NCBI GenBank assembly: GCA_000310025.1
Contig: FN649732.1
Location: 358,169-422,168, forward strand
Source of the DNA: Ectocarpus siliculosus
Taxonomy: Eukaryota > Sar > Phaeophyceae > Ectocarpales > Ectocarpaceae
Reading direction: 5' to 3'
DNA: 64,000 nt
Below the pieces are notes generated by a model, which worked only from the letters and a program-made list of their open reading frames with translations, was not told the origin of the DNA and searched no databases. The position numbers and the translations under genes are program-made. The number at the start of each line of letters is the position of its first letter. Position 1 is the stretch's first letter. Positions 12,008 through 22,800 of the stretch are shown here, in pieces.

Positions 12008-13563
12008 ACTGCTGCATAACGTCAGACGCTTGGGCGTTGTTTTCATGTCTTGGGGGTGCTGTAGGCAGATTGGTTGGTCGCAAGAACGGTGGCACGCGCG
12101 TGCGGGTGGCCTTATTTGCCTTTTAACTAATTTCTTCTGTGTCCAGCGTACCCGCGTCGGATCGATCTTGACCGTTTGTATTTGAACGGACGGCTGCCGC
12201 TGAGCTTGCGATGGTAGGGATTGCTGTACCCCCCCCCCCCCTCCCCCTCCCTGCCTTTGTATAGTCAACGTCACCGTTCCCAGGATGGGTGCATGGCCGT
12301 CTGCCCACCCCATCCATTGCAGTACCGTATATGACACAAGATAACACACCCCCTTGGCCGATTTTCAAAGCTCGATTTCTCAACAGCAGGAAAAGTCACG
12401 GCGCCGAAAACGGCAGCGTTGGAATCGTCTCGTTGAGAAATTTTCGAAAATGTATCGTTTCGTTTGTGCATCCTCTTCGTCGTGGAGTAATCGAGCTTTG
12501 GAAATCGGTCCAGGGGGTGTGTTATCTTGTGTCATATACGGTAGTTACCCGTAGTAGCCAACCAAATGCTGTCGGTTTACCCCAGCAGCGTGGTGCTATT
12601 TCTTGAGTGGATGACCGTTGCATGTACCTATCTACGAAGAAAGTTATAAGACGAGACGACGATCTCCGTCTCCACCTACCGCCCTACGTCGCCGCAGAAG
12701 CCTGCGACCCGAAAGTGATTTATGATTCCCCACAAAACCATCCGAAGAGGCATTGGTGTCGGGCTAGTCAGTCAAGGGAGGAGAGAGCGGACGGTGCACC
12801 CCCGCCTGTCTATGCGCAACAATACAGCAGGCCTCCCCCACATGCACCCTCAACCTATAGACAGGGGACGCCCGGACACGACTTTTGCGCTTGCTCCTCC
12901 CAATATACCCGCGTTTTCTTCTTCGAGAACGCCTTGTGTCCCGTCCTCAACCCTGTTGTTTGCCTTCTCACGCAGACAACATACCACCGGCTGTCTGTGC
13001 ACGACGGGGCGATCCTGACGGGAGAGCTGCAGTACAAGCCTTCCCTGCGAGACGAGACCGCCGTGCCTGCGCCGCCGGCCGACAAGGGCGAAGCAGAGCC
13101 AGCAACAAAGACCGCTGTCGAGGTGAGAGCTTGATGGTATGCATGCCGTCATTTTTTTTTGTCTCCGGCTGCGGTTGTGTGTGCTGTTGCTCTCGTTTTT
13201 CTGGAACCGTTCCGATCCTCATCGACTGCTCTCGGCCCTAATGGCGTCCGGTAGTTTTTAGGACGACTGGCTTTCCATCCTAGGATCGCGCACGCACCAA
13301 AGGTAATTTACAAAGGCAACAAAGGCAATACAAATTGCCTACATGCCACGAGGGCACCCAAGAGGCGTGACGTTGAAACAGGACGGAAGGCTCAGTTTTG
13401 CCACAAATGAACGTGTCCTTCTGCTGCTGCTGCTGCTGTGCGCGCGTGTGTTTCGCAGGGCGCGGTGCCTCTTGAGGCGACGAGCGATGCCGCATCGACG
13501 GTGGCAAGCGAGACGTGCCCTGAGAAGACAACAGCCGTGACCAAGAGTCCTTCGAAACAGTGA
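7384..13563 (+). CDS. Bactofilin-like cytoskeletal protein, long form (241 aa, 4 exons)
   Basis: Exons are 7384-7735, 11091-11212, 12976-13122 and 13459-13563 (phases 1, 0, 0), giving 241 residues. Residues 1-77 are a basic, Pro/Ala-rich arm: MFKKKP start, an 18-Ala run at about 26-43, then repeated PKP motifs. Residues about 78-180 form the bactofilin beta-helix: RVLVVGKSVVMTADVEN, VIVQGNLDGNIVAKYVVI, EEADVAGSFEGVEM, HHRLTLSGTARVGGK, HRLSVHDGAILTGELQYKP. Residues 181-241 are an acidic/Thr-rich disordered tail. Flanking donors are GTGAGA, GTAAGA and GTGAGA; acceptors end CAG. The first intron is 3.4 kb and holds repeats; a MITE is in the second. Bacterial bactofilins are reported to bind membrane through a short M-F-x-K N-terminal peptide, which MFKKKP resembles. 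The beta-helix call is strong; membrane binding is inference. Confidence 0.85.
8609..8895 (+). repeat. Dispersed repeat, inverted copy at 20622-20906
   Basis: About 280 bp here is the reverse complement of 20622-20906 with moderate divergence. Shared blocks include ACTGTCTCTGG, GTGAAAGCACCAGAA, GCAGCTGTCATCCGTA, GCAAGGAAGTAAGCACAAG and GGTGATGTGAGAGCCTGGTCCGGTGAG. Both copies run into a poly(C) tract at the same end, which may mark an element terminus. It sits in the first intron of the long bactofilin gene. Confidence 0.8.
9033..9095. repeat. Tandem duplication, 30-bp unit
   Basis: The unit AGAAAGACTACCCATTCGAG plus ATATACCCA occurs twice back to back with no differences in its core. It is intronic, with no coding role seen. 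Confidence 0.9.
12323..12543. mobile_element. MITE, ~221 bp with ~58-bp terminal inverted repeats (family copy A)
   Basis: The left arm starts TACCGTATATGACACAAG and the right arm ends with its exact reverse complement, CTTGTGTCATATACGGTA. The arms stay complementary inward through a CACACCCCC block and GATTTTCAAAGCTCGATT. The outermost TA on both sides could be a TA target-site duplication, as in Tc1/mariner-type MITEs. There is no internal coding sequence. Related copies are at 23555, 29930, 53045 and 53779. It lies in an intron of the long bactofilin gene. Confidence 0.85.
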
Positions 13564-16500
13564 CAAGCTTTCGAGACTGCGGACATGCGTTCACGCGCGA
13601 ACACCGTGGGAACGAGCTCCCGCCCCATTTCACCCGCCAGCCCAAGAGGTGCAGGATTGTGGGGTGGGGGGGGGGGGCGCGAGGAAGCTATTTAACCCAG
13701 GGCGGCAGAAGGTATCTTCGTCTCCTGTGTGCGAAAAACAGAAATCCCTTTTCGAGGATATGGTACATGCGGACGACAGGGGAAGGGTGGGGGCAGGCGG
13801 TATCGCTACGATTGGGCACGTGCGGGGAGGTGGAGAGCAGCTACACTTTTATCCGGGTACCTGCGGTGCATGGGGGCGTGTGTAATGGGCTCTGGGCTAT
13901 GCATGTCAACGGGCTCTGTGGCTCATGTTTGCGTTTTTGGTTTCTCCCCCTCTCACCGAATAGCGGGCTATGGTTTGTGTCTTGAGCATGACATTGTGTA
14001 TTACGTGGCAGGTTGTGGGGGTGGGGGGGGGTCGGGCGGGGTAGTGATTGTTGTAGGAAGAAACCGGGGTGTTTGTGATGTTGTGGATACTCCATTAAAA
14101 CAGCTGTGTTTGTAGTAGGTAGCTACTGGAAGGGCTTAGGTTTTCGAGCCCTAGGCTCAAGGGTATGAATACTCGCAGGTAGAAGTTACAACACCCGAGC
14201 ACAGCTGCGAGAGAACATCCATCGTCTTGTCTTGGTGGGGGTCAGTAGTGGGCGGGACGGGATTGGGAGGAACGTCTTTTCCCATTTGGAAGAAGACAAG
14301 CGATTTGTTTTTTTTGTGGTGTTTTTTCCGACAGGGCGTCATGCAAAACTATGAAATACTTTCGGCGACACCTTTTCCCGCCATGCTCCCTTGCTACTGT
14401 CATTTGTGATTGATGTGTTGTCGTGGTTTCCCTTGTTTTTAGGCCTCTCCCGAATCTCTCGATACTCACCGTGTTCATACCTACGCCAGACCACGCCTGG
14501 CACCTGGTGTTTTTGTCTTTTCTGTTCTTCAGCAAATATCTTCCTTTGGCGTTTGACTGGATTGGCAACGAGAGAAGTTAGCGGGGAGGTTTTTGGCATG
14601 TTTTTGTGGCAAATACCGCGGTCGGTGTAACGTATTAATCGTGTGCGTACTTAAGTGGACAAGACTATATATCTGGTCCGTTATTTTCTTTCCCTTCCGG
14701 GTTGGTGTCGTTGCTTCACAAGCAAATCATTTTTTTTTTTGCTCACATCTCTTGGATTATGTTGCAGCCGGGCACGGGGTAGGGGGGGGGGGGGAGGAAA
14801 CCGCGCGGCTGGGCCCCTGTTGATTTCCGCCGCGGCTGTAAAAAGATGGTGTATGTGTTGGTTGACGGGAGGGAGGTTGTTGGTTATTGCAACCGTTCGC
14901 TGCGACATTGATGGGGTAAGAAAGGGGGTAGATGCATAATTTGATTGATTGGTGGCCAGCAGAAACATGCGTGAAAGACCCGGCAGCACGCAGATTCTGA
15001 ACCACCGAGCATGAGCCATGACGGTGGTGGTAGCGGCGCGCTCCCTTGTCTTGAGGGTATTTGTGGCTCTGCTATTGAGGGATCGCGTGCCGATGCTGCT
15101 GCGTGCGCCCTTTGCTACCCATGGCGGGAGCGGACGCGAGATGAGGGTCGTCCGGCAGCTAGCTCGAACGTTGGTGGTCGAGGTAGCGACTGCGCATGGT
15201 CGTAGCTTAGCTCGGAGAGTCAAGTCGCAACGTTTGGCGAGCGAGGCCGGCCTCTTGGGGCTGGACTTCGCTTGGGCCGTTTTTTTTTTTTTGTGTGTGG
15301 AGCGTTTTAGGGGTGGTGACACGCACACGCACGTTTGCCACAACATCCTTATGTAGCCGTCCGTGTGTATCCTGAGTAAGACACGGCGTGGGACCTGTGG
15401 TGATGTCTCCGAGGTGCTTGTAAAGCGTTGTTGATTGCGATAGACTTGCCGCCTCGTTTGCTTGCCACTGTGTGAATTCCACATGCCATGAATGATTTTT
15501 CGTCCGATCGTAGTCTAGTCTAACGCCTTTGGTTTTCGGGTTGATTTTTGCACAACAATTTATTTAACGTAGACCAATATGCACGAGACGAATGCACCGT
15601 TGTCTACACCGCTTGCAAGTTGACAAAGTGCGGCTGGCACGACCTTGCCGCTGGTCCAACCGGAGAGCGATTCACGGGGCGGCGGGGGTGGGCAGAAAGT
15701 TGCCGGGTGCCCAGGCTCTGTTGTTGCGGTTATTTTTGTGGTGGATGCCGGTGCCGTCCGTGCCTTTGGAATGCGAGGTGATGAGGTGAAGCGGCCAGTT
15801 CGATATTGATACCGTGTGTAGGCACTTTCCCGTGAGTCTCGCACCGGAGAAGCTGCGTTTGCACGCAGCGTACATGAAAGCGCATTTTTTAAGACATCCG
15901 TTGATGATGCCCAGCGCTGGACTCAAGTTCTTGGCGTCGAAAAAACTGCTGCTGCGGGGGGAAAACCTTGAAGGCTGTCTGGTCCAATGGGGCGCTGGAT
16001 CCGGCGAGCAGAAGCCCAGACTGCGTTCACTCAAGGCGCAGACATACAGAAATGCCTCCCATCCTTTGCGGCGAAGACTTCGTCGTCTCCAACCGCACCA
16101 TGACATTCGTTTTACAAGTGGCATCCATCTCTTGAGATAACAAAGCAAGGGCAACACGACGTAGTATTATGCATTCGTCGCTAAAAACACAACTTTTACT
16201 TTTAGCATTGCCTTCATGTGCTCGTAGTTTGTCTTCATCACGAAGGATATGTGGCGGCAACGATCACCAGTCAAAAACCATGGCCGCCGTGCGGCGCCGT
16301 GCGGGAACACACTTTCGATCACTTCGTTCGGCCTTTCTTGTGGGAACACCGCAAACAAGAGCATCATGGTGTACTGAACAGTTGGCTTGCAGCCGCCTTA
16401 CCACGATGTTTGCGGTCGAGAGGTTCCGCAACAACAACGTCACAGGCGTGAAGCATGGGCAGCACATATAGCTGGCCTTTCGAAACTCGAGCATCATGCG

Positions 16501-16828
16501 CAACCTGCGCCGGTGTTGTTGCCCGTTTCGTCGTCCGCCCTGTGCCATCACCATTGAAATTGGTTCAGAAGCTCGTCTGCGTAATACTCCGCACCGTTCC
16601 GAAGATCAGCGCTACGATTGTCCGCTTTTTCGGACACCCTTGTCACCTCAAGGTAAGGCAACCCGTGCGACGCCTCTTGGGACAAGCAGGGCAAGGAAAA
16701 CGCGGCGCAGTCGCCACCGCTTCGGCAGGGGACTCTCATCTGGCGCACGCCACCAGCAGCTGCCGCTCCACGCTACTGTACGAACTCCGAACGAACCGAA
16801 AAAACGAAGGTCATTGCCTCTTAGGGAA
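13564..16828. other. Convergent intergenic region, no recognised gene
   Basis: This region lies between the stops of the plus-strand bactofilin gene and the minus-strand DONSON gene and probably includes both 3' UTRs. It contains poly(G) runs near 13665 and 14783. GC-rich open stretches at 15010-15260 and 15670-16140 look mildly protein-like (for example a plus-strand frame near 15833-15970 reading VDDAQRWTQVLGVEK before a stop) but match no family I know and lack a convincing exon structure. A small uncharacterised gene or a transposon fragment cannot be excluded. Confidence 0.4.
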
Positions 16829-19800
16829 CTAACTTTTAGCCGTCATCCCTTCGGGGTCTATCGAGCAGACATCAAACACGACGCTCTGCTGCTGCTGCTG
16901 CTGCCGTTGCCGCCCCCCCGCCGCGAGCAACACCCTTGCCCTCGTCTCCTGGCAGTAGGAAGAGGCGCCGCCCCGCCGCCGACCGGCCTCTTCTTCCACG
17001 CCGCTGCTACCGTCACCCCCGTCTTGCTCCTGCTGCCGCTGCCGCTGCCGTTCCTCAGCCGGAAATGCTCCTCTCCCTTCCTCCAGCAGGGCCTCGAACC
17101 CGGCGTTCAGGTGAGTCGTGTCGGGATCGACCCCGCCGACCGCTCGAAACAGCGCCGTCCCTCGCTCGGGGCCGGCGGCGGCGGCGGGGGCGGCCGTTGG
17201 AGAACCGTCATCACTGACGTGATTCTTGCCACCGGTATCCTTAGCGGAAACGCCGGCTGTTGCTTGCGCCTCCGGCGGGGGTTGACGACGACGCCTCGAA
17301 CCAAACCCTGCCGTCGCCGGCTTGCTTACCCCCCCCGCGGCTCCACGTGCGGTAGCAGCAGCGGCGTCGGCCACGCGGCGCGCCCCCCCATCACTCCCGT
17401 CGTCATCGCCGTCGTCGTCGTTGCTGTTGTCACCCAGGTTCCCGCCGGCCGTGCAGGCGGACGCCATCGCCAGGGCAAGGTCGGCGAGGGCCGAAGGCAG
17501 CACGTGCCCGACAAGCTCAAGCACCTGCGCAGCAGGGAAGGTGTGCGTACGCACACGTGAAAGGTTCATAAATAACTCCAGTCGGCAGGGATCACTGCAC
17601 CCCCCCCCCCCCCCCCTGGGGGGAAATTTTCCTCGGCGGGGGGTTCCCTTTTAGCCCATCCATTTTAACCAAAAACAAGAAAAAAACCGGTTTAAATTCG
17701 GATGTTTTTCCCGGTGCCCCCCGGGGAAAAGGAATTTCCCCCCCACAGGGATTTTTTCCCCCTTCCCCCCCCGGGGTTCCCCTGTTCCCCCGTGTGGGGG
17801 AAAAAAAAAAACCATTTCAAAAAAGAAAAAAATATTTTCTTTCAGGATATACCACAAATAAAAATTGGGGAGAAAACCCCGAAAACATAACAAAAAAATC
17901 CAAACAGGGGAAAAAGGGGCGTGGCCTCCAAAACAACGTCAAAAGAACTTTTTATTAAAAGGCCCCCCCCCAAAAAGGGAAAAGGGGACCCCCCCCCCCA
18001 AAAAGCACAAAACCCATTTTTTTTTCTTCCACACGAGAGNNNNNNNNNNNNNNNNNNNNNNNNNNNNNNNNNNNNNNNNNNNNNNNNNNNNNNNNNNNNN
18101 NNNNNNNNNNNNNNNNNNNNNNNNNNNNNNNNNNNNNNNCGGGTTGGTTTCCCCCCCCGGGGGTTCCAGGTGGGGTGGCGGAAGGGGGTTGGCCCCGGGG
18201 GGGCCCCCCCCCTCAATCCCGGTGTTATTGGCGTTGGTGGTGGTGGTGGTTTCCCCCCGGTTCCCCCCGGCCGGGGCGGGGGGACCCCTTCCCCGGGCAA
18301 AGTTGGGGGGGGCCGAAGGCCACCCGGTCCCCAAAAAGTTAAGCCCCTGGGCCGCCGGGAAGGGGGGGGTTCCCCCCCGGGAAAGGTTTAAAAAAAAACC
18401 CCGTTGGCCGGGGTCCACGCCCCCCCCCCCCCCCCCCCCGCGCGCGCGCTCTCGCTCGGAGGGTGTTCGAGCGTTCACCAACCAATTGAACCACGGAGCA
18501 ACGATAAACGGGTACACTGTATGTATGTCCTGCTGCTCGCTGGCGAGAGGGATTTCCACCCACACAGGGATCTTTCCCCCCTTCGCCCCCGGGGTTACGC
18601 ATGTCGCCCTGTGTGGGCGAGAAAGAAACACGATTCAAATACAGACAAACATATATGCTTCAAGTATATACTACAAGTAGAATTGAGGACGAACACCCTG
18701 AATACATAGCAGAGAACTCGAACGAGGGGAAAATGGCGCGTGCCGTCGAAACGAGCGTCAAAGGAGCTGTTACTGAGAGGCCCCCCGCCTACAAGGGCAA
18801 AGTGGCACCGCCCCTCCAACAAGCCACGAACCCAATTTTTTTCTCTGCAACACGAGAGTGCACTAAAAAAACACTGAGGGAGGAGTTTCGTTCCCGACTT
18901 TCAACGTTGCGCTGCTGCGCCGCCTCCTTCCCGCACGTCAGACACCCATTACTCCGGCGAAACCTCTGCACCCGTGTCGTGTCGGCACTGATCGTGGAAA
19001 CTTGCAATCTTGGCGCATTGTTTTTTCGGGGGGGCGGGGCGCAGGAATCTCAAGCATTTCCGTCCGTACCACAACCGAGTCTTGTTTTCTAGCACTTACA
19101 AGTTTCGAACCGCAAAGACTCACAACATGTCGTTCCAACCCAAAACGATGAGCGTACTGACCCTCCCCCCTCCCACCTGGACTGCCGAGTCTTGTCCCGC
19201 GCTCACTGTGGCCCTGGATCGGTGCATGGGCCCTTTCTGCTGAACCTGGGCAACGGGGGGCAACGGACAACGTTCGTGTGTCATTCCGCATCACCGCTCG
19301 GTGGGTGTTTGCCTTGTGCTACAGGTGCATAGGGCTGCGTGTGGGAACATTTAGCCTCGAGAGAAAGTTTCGGGAAGATAAAACTCGTAATCGGTTTCAG
19401 CGAGAGAGCACATGAACTTTTTTTTTTTTTTCACTTCAAATCAGCGCTCACAGCACTAGTGCCGTTTATTCCAACCCGTGGTCACACAGAAGGGCCCCTC
19501 TCTACCCTCCCCTCCTGCGGTACGTTGCCTTCGATTTTTAATGCGAGAAGAGTTCAGCTCTCTCTTCCCTCTCTGTACGCACGAACTAGCGCTATCCACT
19601 AGGCCAGGAGTGGAAGCGAGAGAAAATCTCACTTTGCAAGAAAAGCTCGCCTACGCCGGGATTTGAAGCCCTGACCTGACCTCTAGAAGGTTTCGAGGAT
19701 ACCACCTAGACCACCGGGGTGACCGGCTAGATCATGGATTTGGTAATTTCGTTCGTCGACACGCTTCCCCGAAGGGAGAAATGTACTGTATGGCGGTGGC

Positions 19801-22800
19801 CCCCATACACCGCGGTGTGACGACAGGCAAAAATCACCGCGTTTTATCGGGCCTCACACAATTGGGGAGAAGGCCTCCCAAGTAAAATAGTCGTGGACTC
19901 GGTTCTTGTGCCAAGGACTTTCTACCGCGAGATATTGGGAACCGTGGTATTCGGGACCGCGGTACGGGATATCGGGACCACCACTGCTGTACGACGGCAT
20001 CGTGTGTGTGTATGTGTGTGTTTTTTTCCCTAAGGAAGCACGGCGCACGCAGCAGCAGCAGCACCGCAGAAGATACCCCCTACGAGAAGCTTGTTGCTTC
20101 AGCTCAACCAGAGCGCCATGCCTTCCACAGTAAAAACAAAGGACGAAGCAGTGCCTTGCACCAAAGAAACAACAGCACATCCCCCTTTGACTGCAGTAGC
20201 TGTATCTCGAACGGGTTGAGTAGCTTTTCTGTGATTGTACATACATCGCGGGAGCGACGCATCCAAAAAGCCATTCTCACGGCAAAAAAATACCAACCCA
20301 ACGTATGCAACAAGAAAAAAACACCGGTACGTTGGAAAGTACAGCAGTACACACCTTGAGGGCCTTCAGCGAGGCGTTGAGGAACGGCTCCCGCGAGAGC
20401 AAAAGCGGGACATCCCCCCCCAATCCCATCCTGCCGCCCCGCCCGCTCGCGGCGAGCCCCCCACCCCCGACGACGCCCGTGGAATGGCCGCAAGCTTCTA
20501 GAAGGAAATCGAAGAGGCCGTGGACGGCCATGTGCCCCCGGAACGTCAGCAAAGACAGCTGGGGTCGGCTCCTGGGGGAGGGGGGGCGTGAAAACAACGG
20601 TTATGTACATGTGAGGGCAAGGTGGGGGGGGGTACTCACAGTCGTGCATGCCGTGGTCGTTAGACCATTGACCTGTCATCCCTGCAAAGCCGGGACGGGG
20701 CACGTCGGGGTCTCACCGGACCAGGCTCTCACATCACCAAGCGCGAAGCGCCGTGAGGTATTCGGCGAGTCGCATGAAGGGTGTGCTGCATCCTGTTAAG
20801 GGTGTTCGGCACCTTGTGCTTACTTCCTTGCATACGGATGACAGCTGCGTATGACTTTATTTACTTTCTGGTGCTTTCACTTCCCAGAGACAGTTATAGG
20901 CATTGCGTGAGGTAGTCGGACAGTCGCATGGAGGGTGCGAGGGCGAGGTGGCTGGGGGCGGGTAGCAACTAATGGTTGCGGTCGCGTTCAGACCATGGCA
21001 CGGGCCGTCGATGTTTGCCCAATCCCTGGAAGAACCACTCTGTCGGTAGCAGCGGTTCCAGCGTTGACTGGGCAACGAACGCTGCAGGTGATGTCTGCAA
21101 GTTTCAACAAAGCATGCGTTTGGCACACTCAGTGTTAGGAGTTTAGATTGCATCGCCTTTTAATTTTTGCACAGGGTATCGATCTCGCGAACGCTGTAGG
21201 CCACCGTTTGGAGTAGTGAAAGCAGGGACGAGTAGCTGTGGTGCTCAGCTATCGTTTGGTGTGAAGAACGTGTGCATGCTGGCCGTGTGCGACTTCTTTG
21301 GTCCAAAAGTGTAGTTTTATTGAGTTAGCATGATGCGAAAAGAGAGAATCAGGCGTCCCTCTAAGGCGGAATACCTCCTACGCAACCCCCCCCCCCCCCC
21401 CAACCACCGGTCAGCGCAAACCTTCACAACGCGTCTCTGTAGCCCACACAACAGTCCAACAACGCCATCGAAAACGCACGACGCGTGCCTGTACATACAC
21501 CTCAGTGGTGTTCCTCAGTGGTGTTAGAGGTGGTTTCACTCTCGCCGTTTGTCGGTGCGGGTGTGTTACAGCGCCCAGACGGCCGACCTGCTCAGAGCTC
21601 CAACCAGTCCAACCCCTGTGCACTCGACGGCGTGGCCGTACTGGGGAATTCCCTTTTTGACTGAGAACTGCTGGTGATACAAGGAGCCAAGGTTGTGGGC
21701 TTTCTATATCACCCGTCAGACCTCTGGTTCGAGGTCTGTGGGTGGACAAATTCAGAGATTTGCCCATCGCGGGTTTCATCTGGCACAGAGAGTGTGGGCC
21801 TGTTGCGGCGTCACGTGGCGGCGGGATAGTTTGAGCTTCTGCGTTCTACGTAGAATCTCACGTGCTTCACTTTCCATATCATATTTGGCGACACCGATCT
21901 CTACTGGGGAGGGTCGAATCGCGACCCCCCAAGTGGATGACATGCTTTGGTATCACCAGTAAGTAGCAGCTGTCACGTCTCTTCCGGGGTTCACTCTGCT
22001 CTGCTGTGGCGAGGTGCCCGGTCTCTTTCCGCGCAAGGGTATCCTTTGTTGCAATCTCCAGTAATTTTATGGAAAACTGGCAGGCGTTGCTAAAATTGGG
22101 TTTCGTGTACCCGGCAACCAACAAAAAAACGCGGCGCAATCTAAACTCCTTACACTGCACTCACCCCTTTTAGAGAAACGTGGGGGGCACGCAAGGGCGA
22201 GTGGTGGACCCCCCCCCCCCTGTTTCTACCTGTGATGATTGGATGAAGTGCTCACTATCCCACCCTCCCGTGTACCTTACCATCCCTTCTTTGCAGCCCT
22301 TGAAGTCTAGAGCTGAATGACTGCATGCGGCTGAGCAGCCCAGCTGCAAGGCCGCTCTTGTTGGCCTCGTTCGCGTCATGCTTTGGCACTTGTTTGTTGG
22401 AGAGGATGACTTGGGAAAGATCAGGCCAGAGAAACACTTCCCCGGGCGACTAAAAAAAAAGAAGAGACAACGGGAAAACTACAGGACGCAGAACAGTTCA
22501 AAAGCAGAAGCGTTGGACACCTTCATCAACGCCTTTACTGCATGCTGTCTTGAGGGGAGCAAAAACTACTATACCCCTTTCACATTCCAGCTAAAATCAA
22601 ATTCAACCAAACCGCTCCAAGAACACGCCCAACATATGCTGACCGGACTCCTCGAGGAACAAGACACGAACTTCTCCACAGCGACCTTTAGACCTCCCGA
22701 TCAATTGATCACTCCAACGCCCTCAAATCCTCACCGGTCCTCCTCGTTCGCGTAGACGGCGCCAGGTTTAGCGTTGCCCGTTGCGTCCATCGCCTTCCAC

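Noticed and set aside
14681-15484. Minus-strand open frame of 267 aa
   Set aside because: Composition is Arg/Thr/Ser-rich with no conserved block, no splice context, and it crosses poly(G/T) tracts.
16496-17560. Long plus-strand open frame (354 aa)
   Set aside because: It lies opposite DONSON exon 8, which has the conserved LELVGHVLP start and a good acceptor on the minus strand.
17842-18680. Open frames running through the N block
   Set aside because: They consist of corrupted duplicate sequence and N, not genuine coding DNA.
19650-19735. Functional tRNA gene on the minus strand
   Set aside because: A and B box motifs are present, but the anticodon and acceptor stems do not pair. The same head recurs with a shared non-tRNA body at 37371, so it is a SINE.
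22378-22755. Plus-strand open frame (125 aa)
   Set aside because: It overlaps DONSON exon 6 in antisense. The minus strand has a strong poly(T) acceptor and donor and links two conserved blocks. No domain is seen in the plus frame.
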